From positions 20,891 through 84,890 of the forward strand of contig ML986781.1 of NCBI GenBank assembly GCA_010094045.1: a stretch of 64,000 nucleotides of DNA, in the 5' to 3' direction. A model generated the notes under the pieces. That model saw only the letters and a program-made list of their open reading frames with translations. It ran no database searches and was not told where the DNA came from. The translations under genes and the position numbers were made by a program. The DNA comes from Lojkania enalia. Its lineage: Eukaryota > Ascomycota > Dothideomycetes > Pleosporales. Positions 1-13,129 of this stretch are shown one piece after another (position 1 is the stretch's first letter; every line of letters starts with the position of its first letter).

Positions 1-1619
1 GTCGTCACGAGTAAGATCACCCAGGCAGTTAGACCCAACGAGCGTTCAAGAGCGCGGAGTCGCACTATCGCGCAGTATCTCGGACTGGGCCCCGAGATAC
101 AGTGTTCGTCATCCTACTCTTCCAGCTCGGAACCACCTGTACCATACACAGCACGCAAAACTATAGGTACCACCATGGGGGAAGGAAAAGGGAGGTCACG
201 AACAAGGGGAACAAGGGAATGAACATACAGGCTAATATCAGAGATACAGTACAGCGGCGCGTGGCTGGCGGCTTTCGAGTAACGAAGTCAGCAGTGAAGC
301 AATCCCCAACGCCTAAAAAAGTAGTCCAGACTACCTTGGCAGCAACTACACAAGTCGATCACGCCCAATGCACATCCTCAAATCTTTCCGGCAACCATTT
401 GCAGGGCCCTACTCAGGCCCGATTAGAGCCTTCACTGCCATGCCATCCGCCATGCAACTGGTGGACGGTTTCTTCGAGGATAATAGTTCCTAGTAGCACA
501 TTGCCAGGGCAGGGAAATGATATGAAGGTGCAGCAGCAAATGCAAGGGCCGGCTCTAACTACCACTATATCTCAGACACGTAAAACCAACACTCCCTCCA
601 TAAAAGACCAACAGCATGATCTGGAGCAGGAGACGGTGATATCGACCTCAACAGCGTTAAGAGACTCGTGTGAAGCAGCTGTCGAAGTGAATAATGCTCT
701 CTCCTTGGATAACACTGAAGACTTCAGCTCCCTTCTGGGCGACACTGATAGTGGAGAAACTATAATCGCAGCTCCTCATGATATCTCGCATTCGGACACT
801 CCTGTTGCTGCTGTGGTTGAGGATGCGACCGAAGAATTTGATAATGGCATTGATGAACTGCTTACTGCTATCGACTTCGATAGCTTTTCTGGCAATGACC
901 TCCCAGCTTCTAGTCAATATCATTGCTCTGATACAGAACTACTACGCCAAGAGCAGAGTATGCCTGACTCCGACTACGATGTTTTTGATGAAGGACTCAA
1001 CGATGAAGATCTTCTGATGGTCATACCCGAGTTGACTAACTATTCCTCTTCGTCTAGCACCGTGGACACGAATATAGCCCCCCAGTTTTTAGTTCCATAT
1101 GTATCACCAGTCTTGCAGAATCCTCGTCCTCGGGACCAACTCGTCAACCTAATGGAGCCGGTGGACCGGGCGCCTATTGTACGGCCGCCCTTCCCTTTGC
1201 TAGTACGGGATCGCTCTCCTGTCATTGGACTTAGTCCTGACATGCTATTGCGAACGTGTTTTCGAGTTGGAGAAGCCATCAATGCTGGCTGTTCTGCAGT
1301 CCGCAATGGAAAGAATGTGATCTTGGAACTTTATGCCAAGGTCAGATCTTCACATCGGGACAATTCTAAGCAGAACTTCGTTTTCTGCGACATTTATCAC
1401 AACAAGCCGCCGTACATTAATGCAGCGTATGATGTGGCAATCTGGAAGTCTGTTGAGCTGTTCAATTACGATAGTGGCAGGCTCTTGCAAGAAGGAAGGA
1501 TTTGCCGTTGTATCGGAAGAATGAAGCGCACCGGAAATGTCTGGGAAATGACCGTCATGAACATTTGGGAGGCCACGTGGGAGGATATATCGTGGACTGA
1601 AGGCATCGTCAACTCGTGA
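1..1619 (+). CDS. Uncharacterised protein, 5' end outside window, possible OB-fold-like C-terminus
   Basis: The gene enters from the left edge. Frame 1 is open from base 1 to about 219. Frame 3 carries the long body to the TGA at 1617-1619. A plausible intron joins them: donor at 167 (GTACCA), branch CTAAT near 232-236, acceptor ending at 249, with the reading phase kept across it. The alternative is an unspliced start at the first in-frame ATG, 219. The middle is acidic and Ser/Asp/Glu-rich (about 640-1060). The last ~120 residues form a compact, less biased domain with alternating hydrophobic stretches and a conserved-looking end (WEATWEDISW). It could be a small beta-barrel (OB-like) fold, but that is inference only. 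I do not recognise the family and assign no function. Confidence 0.6.
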
Positions 1620-2236
1620 TAGCAGCAAAGGAATTGATGTGTGGATAAACTATTGATATGTTGATGATGTACATAGATTCAACTTGACACGATGCTACGA
1701 TGGACTAGATTTATGCGTTATAGCCGCGTGGAGGCTATTTTGTTTGGCACGAGACACCTAAGGAGATCCATTGTGGTATGAGTTTTCAAAGGGCAAGAGA
1801 ACGTTAACCATGTTTATCGCTAATGCTTGTCTACCTGTCTAAGCCTGCGCAAAGTTGGTGGCTTAGGCTATTATAGCATGGTTCTCGGCTTAGGGGACCC
1901 ATTGAATGATACACATTTAATTAAAACCTGATAAACTACTCAAGTTCTGCAAATAACTAGTAATTGTATAATTTGCGCCTAAACGCTTCAAAAAGTTTCT
2001 GGAATATTTAGTTGCAGCCCAAGAGCTTTGATTTAGTCACGTGATATCGATGAACTTAATGGAGCAAGGATTAGGGCGCCCCCGCTCCATTCACTTTCAG
2101 CTCCATCATGAGACGCCAGTCGGGTGAAACAGTCACACAAATCGTGCCGCCCTCTGGACATGTTCAATTCCCGCTATTACCCCCTTCGAAGGTCCATTCC
2201 GCCTACACACCTAGATGAGGTCGTGATTTCAACCGT
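1620..2236. other. Intergenic region
   Basis: AT-rich spacer between two plus-strand genes, with no supported ORF. A palindromic CACGTG lies at about 2038-2043, some 195 bp upstream of the next start codon. It is a possible bHLH-type site, but a single copy is weak evidence. Confidence 0.5.
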
Positions 2237-4252
2237 ATGATGCCCGACTTACAAGTTCCGGCCGTCGAGGCTATGATCGGAAGTCGCCTAGCAAGCCAAA
2301 GAGCCTCTAACGAAGAACGCGACGGAGCGGATGCCAGATCCCAATCTTCGATCAAGACTCCTCAAAAATCGCCGAAAGCACGTTCGCTCTCAGACAGTAC
2401 GCCGCAGCTCTCGCCCTCGCCCAAATTCCGCGAACCGCACCGCACGTCGAAAGATGACCACACCATCATTGCGAGCCCGCGCACTCCCAGGAGACCGGAT
2501 CTCTTGTCCAGAGGTCTATCTTTACAGATGCCTCCTCGAGAGATGCCAATGCCCAGTCCTGCTCACTTCGCAGCACGCGTTCCGCTCTCTCCGCAGCTAG
2601 ATTCCCGAAATACTTACGCCTCTCCAGCTTCTCTCCTGCCACGTCGATCGAGAGGCGCCGAATTCTCAAGAGCTTGTACCAATCTTCATCACTCCACCCT
2701 TGCCGACCAGTCGTCACCCGATTCTTCGCCGACCATCACACAGAAGGGGTTAAATATACCCTCCAGGAAGTCGCGATCTAACTCCATGATCCTCGACTCA
2801 CCTAATGTGAACATGCACTCTGCGTGGGGAAATGGCGATAGAACAGCAGCATCCAGCTCTGTCGGTAGCATAAACATGCTCGGTTCCGATGACTCTAGTA
2901 GCTCCTCTGACGAGGGCGATCTCATGGATCCAGACGATAACGACGATCCAATGCTCATGACCCCACAGGCAATGAAGTCGGGTAATGCACCGTTTGGGGG
3001 ACCGCCTCTAGGCAATAACCCTGGCCCATGGCCGAACATGTTCTCTCTAGGAGGGCTTCCTAACTTCATGAGTATACAGAGAGCGCGCCTGCGCAAAGGA
3101 CGGAGCAGGAAAAGCTCGAGCTCAGCAAGTGGCCACAGCTCAATGGCGAGCCCCGGACCTGGCTCACCGCCGAACGGAAAGAGCGAGGGCTATTTTGCGA
3201 GGGAAGCTGTGATACGCAAGGCGGGATCTCGACGGGAGAGCCTCTCGCTCTTCACAAATGACCTCCACATATCTTCGGGAAACGATAGCGGAGATGAAGC
3301 CGTGCTCATGCCGCAAACACCCGGCGTTGTCCGCAGGCCAGTCACGCGACGTGGTAACTTACTTGTAAGTAACTTGGAACTCTTAAGAGTTGTGAAGTGT
3401 TGCTGATGTCCTCAGCCGAAATCAAGACAATTTGGGCGAATTAAAGCCGAGTTGCTTGAAGAATCTGCCCCTATCGACAGCGAGTTCCGCCGTGAAGCAG
3501 AGATCATACGCCAAGTACGCGAAAGCGATACCGACCTCGAGCGACCATCTGCCACCGCCCAATCATCCCCTTCGTTGCTCCCCACTGTGCCGGGCTTAGA
3601 TGGGCCTTTGGAAGGCGTGCCAGAAGAAGGCAGCGAGAGTAATATGAGTCTTGATAGCTCAACGGCTAAGGGACTATTTGCTGCCTTCAATATCGGCGCT
3701 GCAAGGAATTCAAATGGCAGAGGTTATTGGAATCAAGATGGCCCAGCACAGACGCCCCCACCAACCTTTCCCCGCGCTGGATCATCGGCCATCAGCGAGG
3801 ATGTGAACATGGACTCTCCGTCGATCTCATCTTCCACATCAACCAACCCTGTCGCAGCCCCAGACCAAATTGTCAATTCAGCATGGATGTCTAGATCATC
3901 AACACCCCAGCCGCTTGTCCCACCGACTGCCGCTGAGGGACTGAAGAAATCGAATAAGCGACGCAGAGATGATGATCTTGATGGTAGTTCAATAAAGAGG
4001 CGAGCCGTTTCACCAGGCGTGAGCGTGCAGAACAGCCCTATACTGTCCCAATCCCCAGCCCAAAGAGATGGAAGCTTATGGGGCACGACGCCGAAGATTA
4101 GCAGAGAGAGTTCTGGAGGAGGCCATGCTGCTGGTGAGAGATCGAATAGTGGAGGAAGCATGAGTATGACGCCGTCCCTCGGCCCGAAGAGAATCGGCCT
4201 ACAGGGAATGACAGATACTAATGATGGGTTCATGAAGATGAGTATCGAGTAG
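2237..4252 (+). CDS. Ser/Pro-rich conserved fungal protein, probably nuclear phosphoprotein
   Basis: Two exons, 2237-3364 and 3416-4252. The 51-nt intron has donor GTAAGT, branch CTGAT and acceptor CTCAG, is in phase 0, and gives 654 residues. The start is the first of two tandem ATGs. Most of the protein is low complexity: many SP/TP sites, an acidic patch (about residues 217-240, DDSSSSSDEGD) and a basic bipartite signal (KKSNKRRR) near residue 555. The one compact, conserved-looking block spans the splice junction (about 365-425, around VTRRGNLLPKSR and DSEFRREAEIIRQVRESD), which supports the intron. SP/TP density and NLS suggest a nuclear target of proline-directed kinases; that is inference. 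I do not recognise the family by name. Confidence 0.85.
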
Positions 4253-4600
4253 TTTTCTTCGATTCCTTGTAATGCGCTTTGGCTTTGCATTCAAGCGAGG
4301 CGTTTGGTGCGGTGGTATTTAGATAGCCCGAATTGGGGTTTCGGCTTGTGACGGCCATATATGCTTGCGAGTATCACAATAGTGAAATCATAGTCTAATT
4401 AATTTTACGAACAAGTCATTGCTCGCCTCCAAAATTTAGTAATCATCACCTGTACTAAGGTCGTGAACCCTTGCGGACCGAACCCCTCGCCAAGACCTTC
4501 CCCCATGTCTCAGCTTCAACCTCCGACTGAGCCTGATCAGCACCTAACAGCCTCTCCCGCAGAACATCACGCTAACCTTGTCCACCCCCAATCTCCGAAG
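4253..4600. other. Intergenic region / cap1 leader
   Basis: Short spacer between two plus-strand genes. It includes the alternative upstream cap1 start at 4505, which would add 32 low-complexity residues in frame. Nothing else is evident. Confidence 0.5.
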
Positions 4601-5619
4601 ATGTCCAGAACAGCCGCCTTAGCATCATTTGTGGAAAGCACCCCTCCAGGCGAGGTACGAGGTGTCCCATGCTCCTGTCCTGTTATTGTACATACTAACA
4701 TCGCGCAGCTCACTGATGTTACGAAAGGTATGCAGTGTTGCTCTCTGGCCCAAATCGCTCGTCCCTATGAACTCGAGGCTATAGTATGCATGTCGACAGC
4801 TACTAATATTCTAAAGCTATTAAATCTATCCTTGGTGACGAATCTATACAGAACGAGCTTACGCCAGCGTTTGAGAAATACAATGAAGAGCAATTTGCGA
4901 CAGTGAAACTACCTGGAAACAGCGAAGAAGTCATTGTCAGCTCGTATAATTCATTAGGTGGCAGTCGGTACTATGACGTCGAAAGCCAGAGCGCCTTTGA
5001 CTTCGACCACAGCACGCAGAAAGCAAGCAAAGTGCAATCATACGTGTTAGATTCGAACCATGCGGATTTAGTGTATGTGCTCTAAGATCTGTATTAGGGG
5101 TCGCAAGGCTAATTGGACAATGTGGCACACAGCAAGAACCTCGTCAAGAGCTTAAGTACCCACACATCAGAGCATTACCCAAAATCAAGTCTCGGCGTCT
5201 ATCCCACAGAAGACGATACCCAGATTGCCATCATCACAGTCGCAAGCAAATACTCGCCCTCGAACTTCTGGAACGGTCGCTGGCGCTCGTCCTACATATA
5301 CAACCCCTTCTCCGGCTCTATAACCGGCTCCATCAAGGTCGACGTGCATTACTACGAAGATGGCAACGTTCGCCTCCTCACAAATAAGGATATCTCTGTT
5401 TCAGTTGGATCAGGTGCAACTGCGTCGGAAATCATAAGGCAGATTGCAACTGCCGAGAAGAAATACCAAGAGGACCTGAACAAGGCGTTCGGCAGTCTAT
5501 CAGAGGGTGCGTTCAAGGCCTTGAGAAGGCAGCTCCCTGTTACGAGGCAAAAAGTCGAATGGGAGAAGATCAGTGGGTATAGACTTGGGCAAGATATTGG
5601 TGGTGGTAGATCAAGGTGA
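4601..5619 (+). CDS. cap1: F-actin-capping protein subunit alpha
   Basis: Alpha subunit of the heterodimeric CapZ complex, which caps actin-filament barbed ends at cortical patches. Four exons: 4601-4654, 4709-4727, 4817-5072 and 5133-5619. Introns are 54, 89 and 60 nt with GTACGA, GTATGC and GTATGT donors; the second exon is a 19-nt micro-exon. The spliced 271-residue protein has the family length and hallmarks: ASFVESTPPGEL at the N-terminus, NEEQFATVKLPG, QSYVLDSNHADLVKNL across a splice site, FWNGRWRSSYI, GSIKVDVHYYEDGNVRLLT, and the terminal QLPVTRQKVEWEKISGYRLG segment that contacts actin in the family. I prefer the ATG at 4601 because it gives the usual length and has A at -3. ATG 4505 is in frame and would give 303 residues. 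No key segment is missing. Confidence 0.93.
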
Positions 5620-6628
5620 GTTTAGTGCAGACTTTGGGGTTGGCAGAGACTCTGGATATTCATGAAACTGTAACGAACAAGCTACTATAGAGGTATATAC
5701 GCCATTTCAGATGCTTTGCATCTCTATTCAAAATTGCCTTGGCTCCTTTCAATCCTTTCTATAATTTTGTCTCTTAAACGCGATTTTCAAGTGCCCATCT
5801 CATGCTCTAGTCTTCTCCCTACGCCCGTTTTCAAAAATTCGAAATGTGCCGTCACGTTTTGCACTCTAACCCTTAGTATCTGCGCGTATTCTCCTACCCT
5901 ATGATAGGAACGTAAGGGCGCAGAGGCTTAAGACCGAGTAGGGGAGTGGTGCTCGATAGCCCATGAGCGTCCATATATCTCCATTGGATCACAGCTTTGG
6001 TCAAAATAACTATAGGAACGCAAAGATTACTAGCACATTCCTTATCTCTTTTAGCAGATACCCAAAGCTGGACCTGCTTATCTGGAAAAGTTTTCTAACC
6101 TTGTCAACGTCTTCCCACATGACCACGCCACAATGAGGGAGGTACGACCGACTAACCACTCACAGCTAGCCAAAGTTCTAAACCATGACCTACACTTCAA
6201 ATCGACGGTTCTAAGGACACTCTTAGATGACCTTAAGGTAGTAGAATTTTCTTGGCATATAGTCCTATTCATTTAATCATCACAAGTTGGTGAAACTAGT
6301 AACAATATTTTTCACTTCCTAGCGACGTAAACATCCTCTCTTTCACCCCCTTACCATCCACACGCTCTAAGCAACCCACTGCAGTCCGCTTCTTTCACCC
6401 TGGAAATTCCCACCAAAAAAAAAATTTCCCTTCGCGTCCCACTGCACAACGCTCGCCACAAGGCCCCAGCCCGATCTTCCCCTTCGTCTACATCTGCACG
6501 ACACCACCCTCCGATTCTTTAGTTCTATATAATCATCCCGCTCCAGCTGAATTACTGCGGTAGTTGTACTTTTCTTCACTTCTCGTATCATACGCTTACT
6601 CCAAGTTGTAGATACGGCGCTCAGTAAA
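5620..6628. other. Intergenic region upstream of helicase pseudogene
   Basis: About 1 kb with no supported gene. ORFs here are short and unlike known proteins. The last ~250 bp are pyrimidine-rich and may be the former promoter and leader of the decayed gene that follows. Confidence 0.45.
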
Positions 6629-9600
6629 AATGGGGGCGGTAAGAAGAAGCTTTGCCCCTACATCAACACACCCAAGGGTTGCTACCGACGCAACTATCGC
6701 GACTCCCAAAAACGCCAGGGGAAGCTGTGCGGAGTCATCCGACGAGGCGTAGTGTCCACACGGGAACAAATGTGCTCTTCTCCGTAAAACGAGCCGACAG
6801 GAAGGAGAAATCCAACTTCCTCCAAAAGGCGCAAAGAACACCACCGATGGACTAGAGAAACTACGCCCACAAATGAATTCCGTAAATAAAGCTATTCAAA
6901 AGCAATTGCGGCGATGGAGGACTTTCCGTCCTAAAGAGGAAGAAGCTCTCGGTGCAGTCGGCCTCCAGTCTTTCTTTCAACAAGCATCCGAGTTTGTCAT
7001 CGCCGACACTAGTATAAGACGAACCGTCATTCAGGAGCTCGCTGCATAGGGCGGTCTCAGGCGGATAAAGGGGCTGCTGAAGTGCTTCGCAAATGCTTTG
7101 CATGTGTCTCAACGGCGCGTCTATCACGATGCATCTATTTCGTTCCTCAAAACAATCACGTTGCCCGAGATTGCTTCCCCTGCTTTGCTAGAGCCTAACT
7201 TCAACACGATCTACAACATTATCCGGGGCAAGGAGCATAGAGGACGAGCCCTGAATTTCTTCAAGTTCCTAGCAGAAGAATCTCATTTATTACCGCTTCA
7301 AGAGATATCGACTATTCTATATGCTTTCAGAAAAATTTTAGAGAAGAAGGGCAAGGCACTTGCCACATAGAGGGTTCGCAGAGATCGTCTTGAAGATCGA
7401 AGTTGTCATGGAGTCTCCACAAGGTGGCGACCAGGCGGATCTCGAATCAATGTATACCAAAAGCTTCTTACACGTATTCAGGCACGCTTGAAGGATAATG
7501 AGGCCACCCCAACGAAGCAAGTACATTATGAAATTTCAAAACCAAAGCCAAACTTTGAGCCTAAGGCTGGCGCCCCGGGTTCTTCAGCGAGGCAGGACCA
7601 AGGCACGACAATGACAACGGAGACATTCAAAAGATTCGAACACCACCAACATTCGAGGAAATTGCGTCTGATATTCCCGAGTATCTTCCGCCGCTGAATC
7701 CGTCGCAGCTCTACTTAACTGGGCCACAAACCTTAATTGATAGGCATTTTCGTTCACTCATAGGGGATAGTGTTAGCCAACTTAGGGGCGCAGTGAGGTT
7801 GGGGCTTCACTACCTTCAGAATAAGTCGATTCTACAAAAAAGCGACCGTGATATTTACACGCATTCCTATTCTAATGTCGGGTTTGAGGACCTTAGCGCA
7901 GATCGTCGGCAGGGTCTTGAATTGATCATTTCTTTGATCAACCTGTCCCTCTTCAGAGGGAGGCAATCCCCTTAAGCGCACGACAAGAATATTAGGAAAA
8001 CTCCAGGCGATTGCAGGCAGATATAATTGTTTGTATAGTTCACGCTTTGGGTCAGTTTATTCTCTGCAGTCATAGATTCTGTCGATAATCCAAAGCAGGT
8101 GGACAAACGAAATGGTAGCAAGCAGCCGCTAGTGGCCCCTAAATAGACCTCGGATGATATAGTCAATCCACGAAATTTGTTCATCGACCCTATTCGAGCA
8201 TACATCTCTTTGGCTCTAGCAAGTTTGGACGATCAGCCCGCGCGCAATCTTGCCGAACAGTTCATGAGAGGCCAATCAAAATGGAAAGTATCCCTTGTAG
8301 AGTTCCCAAAGATACTCCTACTAGCATTTCAATACACTCTCCAAGTATTATAGGCAATGGTCACTTTGGCAGGTCTTCCTTCGCGGATTTACTTGCTCCT
8401 CCAGCAGGGAAGATTGGATATGTGGCAGTTCCACCGCCTAGTTACGCGCAGCAAGGTAATTTCCAGTATGATCTATGTTGCATTCCTTCCGGAGGCAAGA
8501 AGCCATTGCTACTACCAACGGAAACATTTAATATCAACGAGTTACGAAAGTCTTCGAGTCTCGACAACGCACAGGCAACTAGTGTTGTTGAGGCGCTTTC
8601 CAGAGGTCTAACTATAATTCAAGGACCTCCAGGCCGCAGCAAAAGCTATACGCGTGTAGCACTGACTCGCATACTACTTGCCAATAAGGAGAAAGCTGCT
8701 ATTGGACCCATCCTTTGCGTCTATTCTACGAAATATGCGCTTGACTATGTCCTGGAGAAATTGCTAGGCAATAACTTTAAATAGATAAGATCGGTTTTCG
8801 TTGTAAATCAGTGTGACTTGAGCCGCTTAATCTGCGCAAAGTCTCTATGGAAATATGCCAAACAGAAGAGGAATGGTAAGCGACCAATGACCTTGAAAAC
8901 TGACTGGAAGAGGATGTTCAATGTATGCGAGAGGTAATTTCAACCATGAAGAATGCTGGGAGCCTAAACACTTTGGAGCAATTCATTGCTGCTAGATCTC
9001 CAGAACAGGACAGCCAGTTGTTTTGCATTATGGAAGAGAATGTTTCACGGGCACGAAAGTGCTTTCCGCCACGGGCTAAACGGCACTGTCGAAGGAGCAT
9101 CAGGGCCTGACCAAGAAATCGAAGCCTTGAAGGAGCTCAGGATAGACTTGTAGTTTATCTCTACCTTTAGATCTTACCGGAAGAACAAAGAAAAGCATGA
9201 TAGAGCGAGGAGTGAACGGAACTTGCGATGCCTCTAGCAGGCGAATGTCATTGGCATAGTTACCTCAGACTTAGCGAGAAATCTAGACCTTTTGGGGTTT
9301 GTCCAACCAAAAGTCCTACTTTGCGAAGAAGCTGGGAAGTGCAGGAGGCCCACATGCTTACTACCTTGCTTCCATCAATTGAGCATGCCGTCCTGATCGG
9401 CGATCATTTGCAGCTTCGCGTGTCCAGTAACACGAATGAGTTCCAGTATGAGCACCCTCAGGGTCGCCAATATGCACTTGACATGTTATTTGAGAGGCTC
9501 GTTCAACCCTTGCTGGAGATTCTTAGTATAACTTTGTTGTATTCCAGCCTAGAAATCCAGAGGAGGAGGGATCCAAGCATCTCGAACTTTATTTGGCAAA

Positions 9601-12600
9601 CATTATACCCAGCTATCAAGGATGACTCAAGGGTTATGAGTTATCCCGAAGTTGTCGATCTTCGAAAGTGCCCGTTTTGGTTTGATCACAAATATACCGA
9701 GGTTGGCGCCGATATAAACGACTTTATTGCAACTTCAAAATCCAAGGACTTTAGAGTCGAGTACGTTACATGCCTCGGATCTCATTTGCTTCCACGCGGC
9801 GAGTACTAACATGGAGAAATTTTAGTGGTTACTCCCTATTCAGACCAGCTTTTCAAGATAAAAATAAGCTGAGCCAGTCACTTGAGGTAGCTCTGAACGA
9901 TAGAGATAGAAACGATCTCGAGGCTGCGGGGATCATTGAAGAGCGATCATGTACATTACAGCAAGCGAAAGGGATAGCTAAAACGAGCTTACTTCGCACC
10001 GTTGGGATTGCGACTGTAGATAACTTCCAAGGGGAAGAGAGCAAGATTGTAATCATTTCTTTGGTTCGATGTAACGACATCAATGTATGTGGTTTTCTAA
10101 AGACATCTAACAGGATCAATGTGCTACTTTCTCGGGCCATGCATGGAAGTGACTATCGATACGTCTCCCAGCGATATAGATGTTAACAGCTCCAGTGTAT
10201 ATTATTAGCAACCTGTAGACATCAAGCCATGTTCCTATGTGAGTAAAGGTCGTTGAACTACTGAAAGTCGACGGTAATCATGGTACAAAGCTTGAATTTC
10301 GCTGTCTGCGTCACTCCGACAGGTCTATTTAGGTTTTTTCCGCCGAAGACTTTTCAAAATTTTCATCCGGAGACGGATGCTAATTGCCGTGCAAAAGAGG
10401 GAAAATATTATCTCCAAGAACGAGTTATCCTTACGCTAACCCTGCAATAGTTAAGTTCTTGTGGGTATGTTTTCCTACAACGCTGCCATTCCAGGATGAG
10501 GCATGATGCGGTCAAATGCCTGGAAGAATGTTTGCGGCGTAAGCTTGGCTGCGGTATGCACATACTCCACATGAATAGCTTCTTTGAAAGACTAATTCCA
10601 GTTACAGATCACTCATGCCCCTTGCCTTGTGGCAAGCCTTGCCACCCGAAATGCTAGATTGCTCTCAGAGATATCGATCTCCTTCTCAAGTGCAGACATC
10701 TCCTCAAAGACGAACAGTGCTGGCAAAACCAGAATCTTGATCCTATACTCTGCACAACCAAGGCTTCACGAAAGGTCAGCAAATGCGAACACACTATCCA
10801 TGTTCAATGTCATGAGGATGTTAACTCGGAACATTTCAAATGCTGAGCAGCAGGCGAGACGGCCTTACTTCGTGGTCACAAATGTAAGCCATTCTTCCGT
10901 TTCCCAACACGCCGCTAATCGACAGTAAAAAAAAAGAGCCTGCATCTTTTGTCGGCACGAAAATGGAGATAGTCATGGTAAATGCAAAGAGCCTTGTGGT
11001 CGACCAGTAAGTTCGGTTTCTTCTGTTAAATAGCTGGTGGCTGATATTATCTCATTTCTCTACCTGTTCGCATGGATGCAAAGCTCTCTATCCTGGAAAA
11101 ACTTGACCTCTGTGCACGCGGATATGCGAGGTTTCCTTTGCATATTCTAGATGTAGCAAATAATGTTCCGAGGTTTGCACCCCTTGCGCCCATGCTGACT
11201 GTTCATCTTCTTGCCCGCATAGTAGATGTAAGTTTGAATTACTGCATCTAGAAGAAATGACTGACCTGATAATCCATTAGGTACATTGCTATGTGCAGCT
11301 CCTTGTGACTGGCTACCTTGCAGTTAGCGTTGTTCAAAGCTACTCGCCTGCAGCTATCAATGTCCTAGCGTATGTGGCAAAACTTGTCTAGACGCCAAAT
11401 TATGTCAAGCATGTGCTAGCAGCATCATTAAGGATATGCCTGTGGACTTTATAGAATTGAAAAAGTACGGAGAAATCGATGCCCACAGAGATCCATGCGT
11501 CTTCCTACCCTGCAGGCGTTTCCTGGCAATGACCAATATGGATGGTCGAGCTGACTTCGCAATCGCATACGAACTCAACCCAGACGTTTCGGTCAAGTCT
11601 ATCAAGGCTTCTCCGCCTTTCTCTACTAGTCTGCAGGATCTTCCTACCTGTCCTACTTGCCGAGGATCCTTGCGATCCATTAATCGATATGGCCGTATAG
11701 TTCGCCGCATTCTGATCGACGAATCGACGAAACGGGTTGTTATCTTGGTAGGTACAATGTACGGATCTTTGGTAGGTCGCGTACATGATGAGCAAGAGGC
11801 ACTTCTTGTAACCACGACAACCGCCGATTTGCCTCCTTTTACGGAACCACTCACTTTTTGTGGAAATAGAGACCAGGAATTTTCTAATATCTTAAAGTAA
11901 CTCAAGGCTGCATTAAATACTTCGGCATGAAGAAGCTAGGAATGGTATCGTAGCTTATGTAGCTCGAGTGCACAAACACGAGATTCCGTATGCCCAAATT
12001 TGCGAGCTCATTGAAGTGGCTAGTAGAGAGTCCGGTAATACCGATGTTCAAGAGATACTAGAACTTGTTTCTTTGACAGCTTTTCTATATAATGGCGCTC
12101 GCATGGCTCATAAAGTGGGACATTTCTCTATTGGCAAATATCCTCGAGATAGCGCAAAACGTCCGCCCAGGACCCCTGCCTATGCATGTCTTGGTCGACT
12201 TACGTAGCAGCCATGAGGATTACCTCTGGGTCATGAAGGAAGCATGAGCCGCAAAGGGCGGCGAACGGAAAGTTGAGGCGCACATCTTTTACGCACAATT
12301 TTCTATCATAGAGATGTAGTACATATCGCAGCCGGCGGCAGCGAATCTCCTGAAAGAGGATACTTAAATCCACATCGACGCTGCTCGCGATTTGTGCAAG
12401 GAACAAGGCGGCAAATTACTCTCTTGTTTCAGAGGTCAAGCAGGTGGGGCTCGCTCTTCGCAACAATATCTTCATCCGGGCTGTTACTTCGGAGGAATGT
12501 CGATCCGTGCTTGATGGTATGGCAAGTGAGCTCCGTGGAACTGGCCATTGGTACTAATGTGCGAATGGTCATCCCTTTTCTGTTGGTGAATGTGGTATAT

Positions 12601-12700
12601 CGATGCTCCGATCGGCGGCGAGCACCATCGACCAACCGAAGGTGTCTCGAGGGCCGATAATTTAGAGCGAGAGCTTGCGGATATGAAGTTGAATGAGTGA
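6629..12700 (+). pseudogene. Decayed NFX1-type zinc-finger SF1 RNA helicase (ZNFX1/Hrr1-like)
   Basis: A ~6 kb relic that can be followed from end to end through frameshifts and many stops. In order: a broken N-terminal CCCH finger (KKKLCPYINTPKGC, about 6650); helical fragments at 7098-7367; a Walker A region now GPPGRSKSYT instead of GPPGTGKSYT (about 8622); a motif II remnant LLCEEAG (about 9315); QEAHMLTTLLPSIEHAVLIG (9340-9400); late SF1 motifs DNFQGEESK and [10 protein letters not shown] (10015-10140); Cys-rich NFX1 fingers (CPLPCGKPCHPKC, about 10615, through about 11390); SIKASPPFS and TCPTCRGSLR (11600-11670); and a C-terminal RZ-type finger (GHWY, stop, CANGHPFSVGECG, about 12550) followed by APIGGEHHRP in a shifted frame. 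Intact relatives are ~1,900-2,000-residue Upf1-like helicases; fission yeast Hrr1 acts in RNAi-directed heterochromatin. Function is surely lost here. The upstream boundary is approximate. Confidence 0.87.
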
Positions 12701-13124
12701 AGTGCGACTGTTGATGGTGTAGGAGGTATCATGACGTGATTCCGAAGTCCCCACCTTCGCCTATTGTGCGAGTTTTTAATATCTGAGTGATGACAGCTAA
12801 TATTCATATATGAGCGGCGATATGAGGTGCGAGGTAATTATTTAAGAGGAGAGTGTTCTTTTGTATTCGGGCTTCTGTCGTGAAAGCAATATATTTTAAT
12901 ATAAATTCCCCTTTCGGCTTCGAAAAGATCCTGAAATTATAGGCCCGATATGTGATTCTCGCAAACCTTTGTGAATAGAGTGTTTCTGGAAACCTTCATC
13001 CCTCGTGAATACTGACTTCATTATATAAATTAAATGGAGTATTTGGTGAGTATTTTCTTTTACGACTTTTTGCGGCTACTGGGTGTAGAGTTGACACCTT
13101 TTTATCTTTTAAAAACCGACTTTT
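12701..13124. other. AT-rich spacer
   Basis: No ORF or RNA gene seen. The segment lies between the helicase relic and the solo LTR target site. Confidence 0.4.
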
Positions 13125-13129
13125 AATTT

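Noticed and set aside
102..218. N-terminal extension starting at GTG 102
   Set aside because: GTG is not a normal nuclear start; the segment falls in a well-formed intron in the preferred model.
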